From: Phycisphaera sp.
GTDB taxonomy: Bacteria > Planctomycetota > Phycisphaerae > Phycisphaerales > SM1A02
NCBI GenBank assembly: GCA_016124975.1
Contig: WGMP01000029.1
Coordinates: 1 to 64,000 of the forward strand
Reading direction: 5' to 3'
DNA: 64,000 bases
Shown piece by piece: positions 8,328-18,020 of this stretch; position 1 is the stretch's first letter, and each line of letters starts with the position of its first letter. The notes below the pieces were generated by a model. The model was not told the DNA's origin, searched no databases, and saw only the letters and a list, made by a program, of their open reading frames with translations. Made by a program: the position numbers and the translations under genes.

Positions 8328-9008
8328 GTGACGACCTTCAACGAACGACTCGCCGACCTCCGCACCGACATCGTTGCCCAGGGCGACCGCGTGCTCGACA
8401 TCACGCTGCGCGCGGTCGAGAGCTACTTCGACGGCGACCGCGCCAAGGCCGCCGCCGTGATCGCGCTCGACGAGGAGATCGACCGAGTCGATGTCGAGAT
8501 CGAGCGCGCGTCGATTCCGCTGCTTGCGATGGGCGTGACCGACGAGAAGTCGATCCGCTCGGTGCTGACGATCGTGAAGGTCAACAACGAGCTCGAGCGC
8601 GTCGCCGACTGCGCGGTGGACATCGCGGAGGCCGTCCTCTCCGATGTGGCGCTCCCCGCGCGCATCCCCGATGTCTTCCGCGTGATGGCGAACTCCGTGA
8701 TCGGCATGCTGCGCGACTCGAACCGCGCCCTCGCGGACGGCAACACCAGCCTCGCGCAGCAGGTGCTTCTCTTCGACGACACCGTGGCGTCGTTCAAGAA
8801 GCAGCTCATGAAGACCGCGCAGGAGCAGGTCGCCGCGGGCACGCTTCCCGTCGACTACGCGTTCCGCCTCCTCACGATCACGAAGTCGATCGAGCGCGTC
8901 GCCGACCACTGCACGAACATCTGCGAGCAGGTGATCTACCTGCATGCGGGCCTGATCGTGCGCCATCGCCCCGAGGGCTGGTCGAAGCCGCTTCCGCCTT
9001 CGCCCTGA
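8328..9008 (+). CDS. phoU: PhoU-type phosphate regulator
   Basis: PhoU is a peripheral helical-bundle protein that signals phosphate sufficiency from the Pst transporter to the PhoR kinase. The 226-residue product has both PhoU repeats: an N-terminal [27 protein letters not shown], then [14 protein letters not shown] with [16 protein letters not shown], and the second [22 protein letters not shown]. The two E/D-x-x-x-D metal-binding motifs ([18 protein letters not shown]) are present. No pst or phoBR genes are in the window, so it is an isolated copy. Starts with GTG directly behind a -10 box. The next gene, a sugar pyrophosphorylase, follows after 45 nt. Confidence 0.93.
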   Translation: MTTFNERLADLRTDIVAQGDRVLDITLRAVESYFDGDRAKAAAVIALDEEIDRVDVEIERASIPLLAMGVTDEKSIRSVLTIVKVNNELERVADCAVDIAEAVLSDVALPARIPDVFRVMANSVIGMLRDSNRALADGNTSLAQQVLLFDDTVASFKKQLMKTAQEQVAAGTLPVDYAFRLLTITKSIERVADHCTNICEQVIYLHAGLIVRHRPEGWSKPLPPSP

Positions 9009-9053
9009 TCTCTCCCCTTCCGAGCCCCGACCTCCCAGACCCACGGAGCGGAC

Positions 9054-10457
9054 ATGCAGACGACCGAACGCGAACCCGAAATCCGCGCCGACTTCGAGCG
9101 CCACGGACAGGCCCATGTCCTGCGCCATCTCGGCACGCTCGACGACGCGCGACGCGCGGCGCTCATCGCCCAGCTCGCGTCGGTCGACCTCGCGCTCGTC
9201 TCGCGGCTCGTGAAGGGCGGCGAGGAGTCGAAGGTCGACTACGCGTCCGTGAAGCCCGCGCCCTATGTCGCGCTCGGCTCGCCCGCGGGTTCCGCGCGCG
9301 CGCACGGCGAAGCGCTCCTCCGCGCAGGAAAGGTCGCCGTGTTCACCGTCGCGGGCGGCCAAGGCACGCGCCTCGGCTGGAAGGGCCCCAAGGGCACCTT
9401 CCCCGCGACCGTCGTCACGGGCAAGCCGCTCTTCCGCGTGTTCGCCGAGCAGATCGCGGCCGCCGAGAAGCGCTACGGCCGCTCGCTCCCCTGGTACATC
9501 ATGACGAGCCCGCTGAACAGCGCCGACACGCAGGCGTTCTTCCGCGACAACAACTGGTTCGGCCGAAATCCCGCCGACACCTTCCTCTTCGAGCAGGGCA
9601 CGATGCCGTCGGTCACCTTCGACGGCAGGCTCATCCTCGAGAGCCCGCAGTCGCTTGCGCTCAACCCTGACGGCCACGGCGGCGCGATCCGCGCGCTCCA
9701 CGCGAGCGGCGCCCTCGAGGACATGCAGGCGCGCGGAGTCGAGCACATGAGCTACTTCCAGGTCGACAACCCGATGGTGCGGATCGCGGACCCCGTGTTC
9801 CTCGGCCTGCACGCGTCGAGCGAGGGTTCGTCGGCCGAGATGTCGAGCAAGATGGTCGCCAAGCGCAACGCGGCCGAGAAGGTCGGCGTCTTCTGCGAGG
9901 TCGCCGGCAAGACCGCGGTCATCGAATACAGCGACATGCCCGCCGAGCTCACGAACTCGCTCGACGCGCAGGGCAAGCTCCGCTTCAACGCAGGCTCGAT
10001 CGCCATCCACGCGATCTCGGTCGAGTTCATGCAGCGCCTCACGCAGGGCGACTTCGCGCTCCCCTTCCACCGCGCGAAGAAGAAGGTCCCCTACTGGTGC
10101 GACGACGCGAAGAAGACCGTCGAGCCCGCGGAACCAAACGCGATCAAGTTCGAGGCGTTCATCTTCGACGCGCTCGGCCTCGCGAGGAAGTCGCTCGTGA
10201 TGGAGACAAGCCGCACCGAGGAGTTCGCACCCCTGAAGAACGCGACCGGCGAGGACAGCCCCGCCTGGAGCCACCAGATCCAGTCAAACCGCAACGGCGA
10301 CTGGCTCGAGAAGTTCGGCGTGAAGATCCCGCGCAAGCCCAACGGCGATGTCGACGCCCGCATCGAGATCGCAGCCGAAACCGCCCTCGAGGCCGACGAC
10401 CTCGCCGATGTCGCGCTGCCCCGCGAGATCAAGTCGGGCGAGGAAGTGCTGCTGTAG
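9054..10457 (+). CDS. UDP-sugar pyrophosphorylase (UDPGP family)
   Basis: Transfers UMP from UTP to a sugar 1-phosphate, giving UDP-GlcNAc or a related UDP-sugar for envelope polysaccharide. The nucleotide-binding loop is [15 protein letters not shown] (about residues 100-114), with the NPDGHGG segment, the [11 protein letters not shown] motif and the FAPLKNATG segment characteristic of the eukaryote-type UAP/UDPGP family rather than the bacterial GlmU or GalU folds. Length 467 agrees with that family. Substrate cannot be decided by eye; the closest overall motifs are those of UDP-GlcNAc pyrophosphorylases. CGGAG lies 6 nt before the ATG. A strong hairpin terminator follows. Confidence 0.87.
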   Translation: MQTTEREPEIRADFERHGQAHVLRHLGTLDDARRAALIAQLASVDLALVSRLVKGGEESKVDYASVKPAPYVALGSPAGSARAHGEALLRAGKVAVFTVAGGQGTRLGWKGPKGTFPATVVTGKPLFRVFAEQIAAAEKRYGRSLPWYIMTSPLNSADTQAFFRDNNWFGRNPADTFLFEQGTMPSVTFDGRLILESPQSLALNPDGHGGAIRALHASGALEDMQARGVEHMSYFQVDNPMVRIADPVFLGLHASSEGSSAEMSSKMVAKRNAAEKVGVFCEVAGKTAVIEYSDMPAELTNSLDAQGKLRFNAGSIAIHAISVEFMQRLTQGDFALPFHRAKKKVPYWCDDAKKTVEPAEPNAIKFEAFIFDALGLARKSLVMETSRTEEFAPLKNATGEDSPAWSHQIQSNRNGDWLEKFGVKIPRKPNGDVDARIEIAAETALEADDLADVALPREIKSGEEVLL

Positions 10458-10509
10458 GTCGGGACGAGGCGCGCACGCAGCCACGCCGCGCGACCCGCCG
10501 TGAACATGC

Positions 10510-10552
10510 GAAGGCCCCGCGCGGAGTGTGCTCCACGCGGGGCCTTCGGTTT
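10510..10552 (+). terminator. intrinsic terminator after UDPGP gene
   Basis: 12-bp perfect stem GAAGGCCCCGCG (10510-10521) with CGCGGGGCCTTC (10536-10547), then GGTTTCTC. The T run is short, but the stem is very stable and it lies 53 nt after the stop codon; it may also serve the convergent RCC1 gene. Confidence 0.7.
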
Positions 10553-10598
10553 CTCGATTCCCATCTTTTCCGCGATGGGGCCGTGTTTCAGACGAGAC

Positions 10599-11579
10599 TC
10601 ACTGGCAGACACCCCACCTCGTAAGGACCTCCGCGAGATCGACGCCGTTCACCGTGCCGTCGGCCGAGATATCCGCGCGACACGAGGTGTCGGCGAGCCT
10701 CAGCACAGCGGTGTGGGCTCGGCCTGCAGCGATCTGAAGAACAGGGCCGAGACCCGATGGCACCGAAGACTGCCCGTATGCATCGCTGCCCCATGCAACG
10801 ACGCTTCCGTCGGCCTTGATTGCCACGACATGGTCGCTCCCGCATGAGATCTCACGGACGGCTCCCAGCGTCGCCGGCACATTCGCCTGTCCGCTGCCGT
10901 TGTCTCCCCAGACCCGCACGCTCCCGTCGCTGCGGCGCGCTGCGGAGAAATACCGCCCGGCACCAATCTGCACGACCCCACCGAGATCCGCTGGAATCGT
11001 GACCTGCCCAGCGTTGTTGTAGCCCCAGCCACGGACGACGCCGTCCTGCTGCAGCACGAGCGTGAAGTCATCGCCTCCTGCAATCGAAAGACATGCGGGC
11101 AGTTTCGCAGGAACATTGGTCTGTCCGTCGTTGTTTGCACCCCAGCAGCGGACGACTCCATCGGCCTGCAGCGCAACGGAGTGCTGACCACCCGCCGAGA
11201 CCCGAACGACGGGTCCGAGGTCTGCAGGAACACTGCAGGCTCCGGCACCATTGAAGCCCCAGCAGACGACCGCTCCGCTGATCAGGCGCGCCATGGTGTG
11301 GTTGTTTCCACCCGAGATCTCCACGACGTTCCCTAGATTCGCGGGAACATTGAGCGCGCCGAAGGCGCTGTCGCCCCAGCAGGCTACGCGCCCATCGGCG
11401 AAGAGCGCGACCGTGTGCCAGTCGCCAGAAGTGATCTGGATTGCGTTCGAAAGGTCCGATGGCACATTTGCCTGACCATAGTTGCCTCCTGGACCCGCAC
11501 CCCAACACACCACATTTGCAGCCTCGACAACGCCACTTGTGGCAAGAAACGTCATGGCAGCAACAGCGGATAGACGCAT
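10599..11579 (-). CDS. secreted RCC1-repeat protein with dockerin-like end
   Basis: Exported protein of unknown role. A signal peptide (MRLSAVAAMTFLATSGVVEA) is followed by seven repeats of about 43 residues of the form V-x-C/A-WG-x-N-x-x-GQ-x-x-VP-x-x-L-x-x-V-x-x-I-x-x-G-x-x-H-x-x-A-L-x-x-DG, the blades of an RCC1-type propeller. The last 28 residues (ADISADGTVNGVDLAEVLTRWGVCQ) are one dockerin-like loop with a terminal WG-x-C, the short anchoring tail found on many planctomycete exported proteins. ATG 11579 is preceded by GAGGAGG at 7 nt and so is preferred over 11597. Ends convergent to the terminator at 10510. Confidence 0.85.
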   Translation of the reverse strand: MRLSAVAAMTFLATSGVVEAANVVCWGAGPGGNYGQANVPSDLSNAIQITSGDWHTVALFADGRVACWGDSAFGALNVPANLGNVVEISGGNNHTMARLISGAVVCWGFNGAGACSVPADLGPVVRVSAGGQHSVALQADGVVRCWGANNDGQTNVPAKLPACLSIAGGDDFTLVLQQDGVVRGWGYNNAGQVTIPADLGGVVQIGAGRYFSAARRSDGSVRVWGDNGSGQANVPATLGAVREISCGSDHVVAIKADGSVVAWGSDAYGQSSVPSGLGPVLQIAAGRAHTAVLRLADTSCRADISADGTVNGVDLAEVLTRWGVCQ

Positions 11580-11739
11580 GAAACCTCCTCGGTACACTTG
11601 TGAATCTCATTGACGACAACGACGCGCCTTCAGGCCACCCGGCCGTCACGACATGCGCGCCGACAAGACCCCATGCGGCGTGCATCGGCGCATCCGTAAG
11701 CCCCCGTCGCGAACGCGATGGAAGCCACTGCGCACGCGC

Positions 11740-11745
11740 TATCCT
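11740..11745 (+). promoter_or_regulatory. TATCCT -10 box, 7 nt before ECF sigma ATG
   Basis: TATCCT, seven bases (GCGGCCG), then ATG 11753. No Shine-Dalgarno sequence. This box also decides the start of the sigma factor gene, whose frame is open further upstream. Confidence 0.55.
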
Positions 11746-11752
11746 GCGGCCG

Positions 11753-12337
11753 ATGTCCGCGCCGCTCACCACGCTCCTCAACTCCGCGCTTGCCGGCGAT
11801 GCCGCTGCCGCAGAGCGAGCGTGGACAGAGGTTTACGCCGAGGTTCGCACCATCACCGCGAACGCGATCGCGCGGGAGCGAGGGGTGCTTGCGGGCGACG
11901 GCGACCTGCATCCGACCGCGCTCGTCCACGAGATCTTCCTGCGTATCGGACGGAATCCGCCGCGCTCGTGGGACAGCCGGCGGCACTTCTTCGGGGCGGT
12001 CTCGCAGGCGTGCGAGCAGGTCCTCGTCGACCTCGCCCGTGCCCGCCAGACCCTGAAGCGCGGCGGTGGCAAGGCGCCCGTCCCGCTCACCTTCGTCGCG
12101 GGCGAGCTCATGCACGCCGATTCCGCGCGTGCGGCCGCCGATGTCGGCCTGCCCGCCGCGCTCGACGCGCTCGCGCGCGAGTACCCGCGTGCGGCCGAGG
12201 TGGCGCGGCTTCGCTACATGATGGGCTTTCCGACGGCCGAGACCGCGCGCATCCTCGGGGTGAGCGAGTCGACGGTCGAGAAGGACTGGGCCTTCGCCCG
12301 CGCGTGGCTGCGTCGCGAACTCGATCGCGGCGCGTGA
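11753..12337 (+). CDS. ECF-type RNA polymerase sigma factor
   Basis: Extracytoplasmic-function sigma factor of the group found beside kinases in planctomycetes and acidobacteria. The 194-residue protein has region 2 (LHPTALVHEIFLRIGR, SRRHFFGAVSQACEQVLVDLARARQTLKRGGG) and region 4 (RAAEVARLRYMMGFPTAETARILGVSESTVEKDWAFARAWLRREL), matching the TIGR02999-like family in length and motifs. It lies 34 nt upstream of a Ser/Thr kinase with sensor repeats on the same strand; such pairs are believed to act together, with the kinase controlling the sigma factor, but that is inference here. No anti-sigma factor gene is seen. Confidence 0.92.
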   Translation: MSAPLTTLLNSALAGDAAAAERAWTEVYAEVRTITANAIARERGVLAGDGDLHPTALVHEIFLRIGRNPPRSWDSRRHFFGAVSQACEQVLVDLARARQTLKRGGGKAPVPLTFVAGELMHADSARAAADVGLPAALDALAREYPRAAEVARLRYMMGFPTAETARILGVSESTVEKDWAFARAWLRRELDRGA

Positions 12338-12371
12338 CGGTTTCCGTGAAGGATCGACCGCAGGATTCCGC

Positions 12372-15300
12372 ATGAAGACCGAGATGGAATCGGAGAGCGA
12401 CAACCTCGAGGCGCGCCGCGCCCGCATCCAGGCTGCGTTCGCAGAGGCGACCGACACACCGACGCTTGCGCGCAGCGCGTTTCTCGCGCGGCTTCGCGCC
12501 GAGGACGCTTCGCTCGCCGACGAGGTCGAGTCGCTCCTCCGCTATCACGGCGCGCCAGACGACGCATCCGCGTCGCTGGCGCACCCGCTCGTCGGTGGTC
12601 TCATCGGCGGCCTCATCGGCTCCTCGATCGCAGGCTTCGAGATCGATCGCCTCATCGGGATCGGCGGAATGAGCCTCGTCTATGCGGCAACTGAGCGGTT
12701 TCCCCATCGCCGCGTCGCGCTGAAGTTCATCCGCCCCGAGCGCCTGACCGCCGCGGCGCAGCGGCGGCTGCGCGTCGAGGCCGAGGCGCTCGCGCGGCTC
12801 GAGCACCCGAACATCGCGCGCGTCTTCGCGGCGGGCTCGAGGTCGATCGCTGCGGATGGCGCCGCGACGCAGGAGTTCCCGTATCTCGTGATGGAGCTCG
12901 TGCCTGACGCGAAGCCCGTCACGCGCTGGGCCAGCGAGCGCGCGCTCGATGTGCGCGCGCGCATCCTGCTTGCGGCGACCATCGCCGATGCGATCGAGCA
13001 TGCTCACCGCGCGGGCGTGATCCACCGCGACCTCAAGCCCGGGAACGTGCTTGTCGGCGCCGACGGCGTGCCGAAGGTCATCGACTTTGGAATCGCGGCT
13101 GTGACCGACTCGACCGTCACCGCCGCGACCGAGGGACCGATGGGCACGCTCGCGTACATGAGCCCCGAACAAGCTCATGGCCGCGGAACCGACACGCGCA
13201 GCGATGTCTGGGGCCTCGGCGCGCTGCTCTACGACCTCCTCACGGGCCAACCGCCGTTCGACGGCGAAGACGCCTCGCTCGCAGGCCATCTCGTGCGGCT
13301 CATGCACGGGGCGCCCGCGCCCGTCGCACCGCTCGTCGCGCAGTCGCTCGGCGCCGACGAGGCCGCGCGCCTGCCCGCAGCGACCGACGCGGTGCTGCAG
13401 AAGGCGCTCGCGACGGATCCCGCCGATCGCTACCGCAGCGCCGCCGAACTCGCGGAGGAACTCCGCAACCTCGTCGAAGGCCTGCCGCTCCTCGCGCGCG
13501 CCGCCTCGCGCGGCGACGAACTGCGGCGGCTCGCGCGGCGTCATGCGCGCGCGATCGCCACCGTCTCCGCGATCGCGGCCGCCGCCACGGTCGCGCTCGT
13601 CGTCGTCTCCGTCCTCCTCGCGCAGACGCGCGCCGCGAACGAGCGCGCGCAGTGGGCGGCGTATGTCGCGTCGCTCGCAGCCGCCGGTTCGCTCCTCGAG
13701 CAGGGCGATGCCAGCGCGGCGGCCGCGCAGCTCGACGCGGCGCCGCATGAGCATCGGGGCTGGGAGTGGCGCGCGCTCTCGCGCCGTGCCGACCAGTCGA
13801 TCGCGCGCCTCGACTTCGGAGGCAACGACCAGGTCTACGACCTCCGCTACTCCCGTGACGGCAAGACCCTCTACGCCGCTGCGACCAGCTATGCAGCCGC
13901 CATCGACGCGGCGACCCGCCGTGAACGCTGGCGCACCGAGCTTCCAGACGGCTTCGTGGCGTGGAGGCACGCGCCCGTCGCGCAAGGCGGTTCGCTCGTC
14001 GTCGACTTCCGTGGCGTGCTCGTCCATCTTGACGATGCGGGGCGCGTGCAGCGCGAGCGCCCGCTGCCGTCGGCGCGCACGCTTGCGACCGATGCGAAGG
14101 GCGAACGCGTGTTCGTCGGCCTTGCGACGGGCATCGAGGAGATCGACCCGCGCACGCTCGACACGATCCGCACCGTCGCACTCGATCCCCCGCTTTCGGT
14201 CGAGCGCGGCGTCGCGCTCGCGAGCCTCGCGATGTCACCCGATGGCTCGCTGCTCGCGCTCGGCGAGACGAGCGGCGCGGTCCGGCTCCTCCGCGCCGAC
14301 GACGGCTCCATGCTCTGGCGATGGATGCCGTCGGAACCGATTCGCTACGAAACCCGCGGAATCGCCTTCTCGCCCTCGGGTGACCGGCTGGCGGCTACCT
14401 CGACCGAGCGCGTCACGATGCTCGGCGTCGCGTCAGGCGAGGCGATCTGGAGCCAGACGCCGACAGGAATCTGGTTCCGTACGCCTGCCTTCAGCCCCGA
14501 CGCGAACGAGCTCCTCGTCGCGACCTACGACGAGTGGATCGCCCGCTTCGATGCCGTCACAGGCGAGCCGCGCGCGACCATTCACGGAGCAGGCGGGCAG
14601 ATCTGGTCGCTCGCGCAATCGCCCGATGGCCGCGAGTTCGTCGCAGGCACCTTTAACAACGAGATCCGCTTCTTCCCGGCCGAGGCATCGCCGGATGCCC
14701 CTGCCATCGCACTCGATGGCTCATCGGTCCAGAGCGTCTCGTGCCGCACGCGCGTGCTCACGGCGACGGCCGCAGGCGCCCTGTTCGAGATCCGCGACGC
14801 ATCGCCCGTGCGGATCGCACTCGACGCCCACGCCAACGCCGTGCACGAGCTTCCCGACGGAACCGCCGCGGTGGGCCACCGCACCGGCGTCGTGTGGCTG
14901 TCGAAGGAAGGCCGCGAGACACATCGCGTCGCGTGCGACGCATCGGTCGAGCGCGTCGGATCGATCGACGGCGGTCGCACCACGCTCGCACGGCTCGCGG
15001 ACGGCACGCATGCAGGCTTCGACAGCACCACAGGCGCGCCGCTCTGGACGCAAGACGGCATGAACTCGGACTCGGATGTCGCGTGCGACACCGCGATCAG
15101 CGGCCGTCTGCTGCTCGTGAAAGGAACACTGGGCGCGCCGCACGCGGTCGACTCCGCGACCGGGGTCGAGACCCTGATTCCGTGGAACATCGAGCACCCG
15201 CTCACCGCTGCCCTCTCGCCCGATCGACGCACCATCGCGCTCGGCACCATCGCACGGGCGGCGGAAGTCGCGCTGATCGACGCGGGCGACCTCGCGCCGC

Positions 15301-15539
15301 GCACGTTGTTCGCAAGCCACCGCAAGCCGGTGCACGCGGTCGATTGGTCCCCCGACGGATCCCGCGTGGCGTCCGCCTCGATCGACGGCACGGTCCGCCT
15401 CTGGCATGTCGCGCGCGCCACCGAACTCCTTACCCTGTGGCGCGGCACCTGCAACGACCTCTCCTTCGACGCGCGCGGCAACCTCTGGCTCGCCTGCGAG
15501 GACGGCATGCTGCGCATGATCGACGGCTCGCCGCGCTGA
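12372..15539 (+). CDS. membrane Ser/Thr protein kinase with WD40-like sensor
   Basis: Hanks-type kinase anchored in the inner membrane. Residues about 88-355 form the kinase domain: Gly loop GIGGMSLV (96-103), Lys118 in VALKFIRPE, HRDLKPGN (217-224), DFG (238-240) and the APE-equivalent MSPEQ. One transmembrane helix follows (about 393-415, AATVALVVVSVLLAQ), then EHRGWEWRALSRR, a linker typical of this class, and about seven WD40/YVTN-like repeats to the end, the last being VHAVDWSPDGSRVASASIDGTVRLWHV. The repeats should face the periplasm or cell exterior. The N-terminal 80 residues hold two Gly-rich LIGGLIGS turns. All catalytic residues are present. Transcribed with the ECF sigma gene; converges on a sigma-like gene with a 15-nt gap. 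Confidence 0.93.
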   Translation: MKTEMESESDNLEARRARIQAAFAEATDTPTLARSAFLARLRAEDASLADEVESLLRYHGAPDDASASLAHPLVGGLIGGLIGSSIAGFEIDRLIGIGGMSLVYAATERFPHRRVALKFIRPERLTAAAQRRLRVEAEALARLEHPNIARVFAAGSRSIAADGAATQEFPYLVMELVPDAKPVTRWASERALDVRARILLAATIADAIEHAHRAGVIHRDLKPGNVLVGADGVPKVIDFGIAAVTDSTVTAATEGPMGTLAYMSPEQAHGRGTDTRSDVWGLGALLYDLLTGQPPFDGEDASLAGHLVRLMHGAPAPVAPLVAQSLGADEAARLPAATDAVLQKALATDPADRYRSAAELAEELRNLVEGLPLLARAASRGDELRRLARRHARAIATVSAIAAAATVALVVVSVLLAQTRAANERAQWAAYVASLAAAGSLLEQGDASAAAAQLDAAPHEHRGWEWRALSRRADQSIARLDFGGNDQVYDLRYSRDGKTLYAAATSYAAAIDAATRRERWRTELPDGFVAWRHAPVAQGGSLVVDFRGVLVHLDDAGRVQRERPLPSARTLATDAKGERVFVGLATGIEEIDPRTLDTIRTVALDPPLSVERGVALASLAMSPDGSLLALGETSGAVRLLRADDGSMLWRWMPSEPIRYETRGIAFSPSGDRLAATSTERVTMLGVASGEAIWSQTPTGIWFRTPAFSPDANELLVATYDEWIARFDAVTGEPRATIHGAGGQIWSLAQSPDGREFVAGTFNNEIRFFPAEASPDAPAIALDGSSVQSVSCRTRVLTATAAGALFEIRDASPVRIALDAHANAVHELPDGTAAVGHRTGVVWLSKEGRETHRVACDASVERVGSIDGGRTTLARLADGTHAGFDSTTGAPLWTQDGMNSDSDVACDTAISGRLLLVKGTLGAPHAVDSATGVETLIPWNIEHPLTAALSPDRRTIALGTIARAAEVALIDAGDLAPRTLFASHRKPVHAVDWSPDGSRVASASIDGTVRLWHVARATELLTLWRGTCNDLSFDARGNLWLACEDGMLRMIDGSPR

Positions 15540-15554
15540 ACGCGCGTGCACGCC

Positions 15555-16148
15555 TCACCGCGTCGCCGCCTCCATCAGCCACGCGAGTTCGTCGTCGATG
15601 TCTTCGGAGGCGATGCCTTCCTCGCGCAGCGCGTCGCGCAGCGCGCGGTCGAAGGGTTCGGCCATGCGGGTGGCGCGCGCGCGGGCTTCGGCGGTCGTGA
15701 TGCCGCGTTCGCGGGCGAGCGCGGAGGTCTCGTGGCCTTCGAGCGCGGTCTTGCGGAAGATGTCCCACGCGTCGGCTTCGCCTGCGGTTTCTGCGGCGTC
15801 CCGCGTGCGCGCGGCGGCGGCGGCGACGACGCCCGCGGCCCACGCGCGCTCGAAGGCCTCGAACGCCTGCGGATCAAGCGGCGTCTCGCAGGGCTGCGTG
15901 CAGTCGCAGCCCGTGCATGCGCCCGTCGCCTTGCGTGCGTCGCGCGCGGCGGCGAGCAGCGCGCGCACCACGCCGCGCCTGAACGGAAGGCCGGATTCCG
16001 CGGCCGCACGCAGCGCAGCGTGATCGGCCGCGAAGCGCGCGGCGAACGCGTCGACGTCGTCGATCCACGCGAGCCTCGCGCACGCGAGGTAGGCGCGCAC
16101 GGGCGCCTCCGCGCGCGCGGCGACCGAATCGATCGCGACGCGCGTCAT
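15555..16148 (-). CDS. degenerate ECF sigma-like protein with Cys cluster
   Basis: 197 residues. The C-terminal half resembles region 4 of planctomycete ECF sigma factors: FERAWAAGVV, WDIFRKTALEGHETSALARERGITTAEARARATRMAEPFDRALRDALREE, then a tail DIDDELAWLMEA like the D-E-L-R-x-L-L ending of those proteins. Region 2, needed for core polymerase and -10 recognition, is not recognisable; in its place is an Ala/Arg-rich helix and four cysteines, CTGCDCTQPC (CxxCxCxxxC), suggestive of a metal site. It may be an anti-sigma-like or regulatory derivative rather than a working sigma factor. The start overlaps the recJ stop as ATGA, so the two are translated together. Confidence 0.7.
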   Translation of the reverse strand: MTRVAIDSVAARAEAPVRAYLACARLAWIDDVDAFAARFAADHAALRAAAESGLPFRRGVVRALLAAARDARKATGACTGCDCTQPCETPLDPQAFEAFERAWAAGVVAAAAARTRDAAETAGEADAWDIFRKTALEGHETSALARERGITTAEARARATRMAEPFDRALRDALREEGIASEDIDDELAWLMEAATR

Positions 16149-17896
16149 CGCACGCTCCCGACCGTGGCGGGCGCGAGGTCGACGAGCCGTGCGTTCGGCT
16201 CGACCGTGCCGCGGAACCGATCGAGCCCTGGCTCGATCACGAGGTCGAGCAGCATGCCCTTCTCGAGCGACTCCGCGTGGCGCGCGCCATCCCACCACTG
16301 GATGCGCAGGAAGCTGTCGCGGCCGAACCGCGGCTGGCTCACGACGAGCTCGAGATGCCGCGCGTCGCCGGTCTTCCCGAAGATGCGTGTGCGCGTCAGT
16401 CGGGCACCCTCGACGAGGAGCGCGGGCTTCCTGTTCTCGCGGCCGAAGGGCGCGAGTTGCTCGATTCCCTGCACGGTCGCGATGTCGAGCTCGCCGATCT
16501 CGCACGACGAGTCGATTGCAAGCGGCGGGCGCTGCTCCTCGACGGGCGGCAGGAGCGCGTCGACCTCTCGCACGAACGCCTCGGTGAAGCGCGCGATCTC
16601 GTCGGGGCCAGCCGCCGACATGCCCGCGGCCATGGCGTGGCCGCCGAAGCCGACGAGATGCTCCGCGCAGGCCGCGAGCACGGTGTGCAGCTCGACGCCC
16701 GCGACACTTCGTCCCGAGCCCTTGTAGAGCTCCTTGTTGCGCGTGAAGAGGATCGCGGGGCACGCGAAGCGGTCGACGAGCCGCGAGCAGACGATGCCCA
16801 CGACGCCGAGGTTCCACGACTCGCTCGCGAGGACGATGCCGCGCGGCGGCGCGCCCGAGGCAAGCTGCGGCGCCAACTGCGCAAGCGCCTCCTCGAAGAT
16901 GCGGTTCTCTTCCTTCTTGCGCCCCGCGTTCAGCTCCTCGAGGCGCGCCGTGATCTCCTTCGCGCGCATGCGGTCCGCGGTCGTCATCAGCTCGACCGCC
17001 TCCTCGGGATGTCCCATGCGTCCGCAGGCGTTGAGCCGCGGCGCCACGCGGAACGCGACCTGCTCGGCATCGACCGTCTCGGCCACGCGCGAGGACGCGA
17101 GCAGCTCGTCGAGCCCCGCGATGCCCGTGCGGTGGGCGAGCGTGAGCCCGCGCGCCACGATGATGCGGTTCTCGCCGAGGAGCGGCACGACATCGGCGAC
17201 GGAGCCGATCGCCGCGAGCGGAAGCAGCGCAAGCAGCCGCTCCGACAGCACCTTCGGCAGCCGCTCCGATCCGCAGAACCGCTCCGCGAGCATCCATGCG
17301 AGCTTCCACGCGACGCCCGCGCCGCAGAGCTCGCCGAACTTCTGCGCGCCAGGTAGCCGCGGGTGCACGACCGCGCGCGCCGCAGGAATCTCCTGCGACG
17401 GATGCAGCTCGTGGTGGTCGGTGATGACGAGCTCGAGGCCGATGTCGCGCGCATGCACCGCCTCGCGGATCGCGGAGACGCCGCAGTCGACCGTCACGAC
17501 CGTTCCGACGCCCTCTGCCTTCAGCGCATCGAGCGCCTCGCGGTTGAGTCCGTATCCCTCCTCGATCCTGTGCGGGACATAGGTGCGCACGGGCACCTCG
17601 GGCGCGATCGCGCGCAGCATGTGCCAGAGGATCGCGGTCGACATGATGCCGTCCACGTCGTAGTCGCCGTAGATCGCGAGCCTGCGCCCCGACTGAAGCG
17701 CCTCGAGGATCGCGTCGGCGGCCTCGCGCATCCCGTGCATCGCGTCGGGGCGCTCGAGCTGGAGGAGGGTCGGCCTGCAGAAGGCCTCGCGGGCGTCGAG
17801 CCCGTGAAGTCCGCGCGCCGCAAAGAGCCGATCGAGGAGCCCTCCCCCGTCCTCGCGCCGCTCGGGCCTGATCCACCTCTTGGTCGGGAACTCCAT
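16145..17896 (-). CDS. recJ: single-strand DNA exonuclease RecJ
   Basis: 5'-3' exonuclease acting on single-stranded DNA in recombination and mismatch repair. DHH-family motifs are intact: GDYDVDG (77-83), VDCG (about 136-139), TDHH (159-162), then AIGSVADVVPL and the DHHA1-domain GGHAMAAG with the GFGGHAMAAGMS signature. 583 residues is normal for RecJ. Start ATG 17896 is chosen because TACACT ends 7 nt before it (17904-17909) while the longer frame has no signal. recJ is the first gene of a two-gene unit with the sigma-like gene and is divergent from the adenylate-kinase-like gene. Confidence 0.95.
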   Translation of the reverse strand: MEFPTKRWIRPERREDGGGLLDRLFAARGLHGLDAREAFCRPTLLQLERPDAMHGMREAADAILEALQSGRRLAIYGDYDVDGIMSTAILWHMLRAIAPEVPVRTYVPHRIEEGYGLNREALDALKAEGVGTVVTVDCGVSAIREAVHARDIGLELVITDHHELHPSQEIPAARAVVHPRLPGAQKFGELCGAGVAWKLAWMLAERFCGSERLPKVLSERLLALLPLAAIGSVADVVPLLGENRIIVARGLTLAHRTGIAGLDELLASSRVAETVDAEQVAFRVAPRLNACGRMGHPEEAVELMTTADRMRAKEITARLEELNAGRKKEENRIFEEALAQLAPQLASGAPPRGIVLASESWNLGVVGIVCSRLVDRFACPAILFTRNKELYKGSGRSVAGVELHTVLAACAEHLVGFGGHAMAAGMSAAGPDEIARFTEAFVREVDALLPPVEEQRPPLAIDSSCEIGELDIATVQGIEQLAPFGRENRKPALLVEGARLTRTRIFGKTGDARHLELVVSQPRFGRDSFLRIQWWDGARHAESLEKGMLLDLVIEPGLDRFRGTVEPNARLVDLAPATVGSVR

Positions 17897-17903
17897 GATT
17901 CGG

Positions 17904-17909
17904 AGTGTA
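17904..17909 (-). promoter_or_regulatory. TACACT -10 box, 7 nt before recJ ATG
   Basis: Identical hexamer and spacing as at dapA: TACACT-N7-ATG on the minus strand, no ribosome site. Confidence 0.55.
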
Positions 17910-17983
17910 CCGAGCCCCGCGCGGCATCCATCGAAGGGTGCCGAGCACGGCTCGTCGCCGCAGCCCGTGGGACCGAGGCCCAT

Positions 17984-18020
17984 CCCCTCGATGCCCCTCC
18001 CCTCGATGCCCCTCCCCTCG
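17984..18020. repeat. 16-bp direct repeat in recJ/adk intergenic region
   Basis: The unit CCTCGATGCCCCTCCC occurs twice with a third partial copy in the 221-bp divergent region. A TACCCT box at 18074-18079 could be the promoter of the adk-like gene, 38 nt before its ATG. Confidence 0.5.

Noticed and set aside
7536-10274. Very long minus-strand frame (912 codons) covering pdxJ and continuing over phoU and the UDPGP gene
   Set aside because: Only the pdxJ part has family motifs; the rest is an antisense shadow of high-GC codons (Arg/Glu/Asp/Ala-rich, no domains). The same holds for other long antisense frames, e.g. 19874-22933, 23688-26645, 43456-46689 and 58411-61182.
17984-18020. Regulatory tandem operator for recJ/adk
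   Set aside because: The 16-bp repeat has no dyad symmetry and does not overlap either -10 box; more likely a slippage product.
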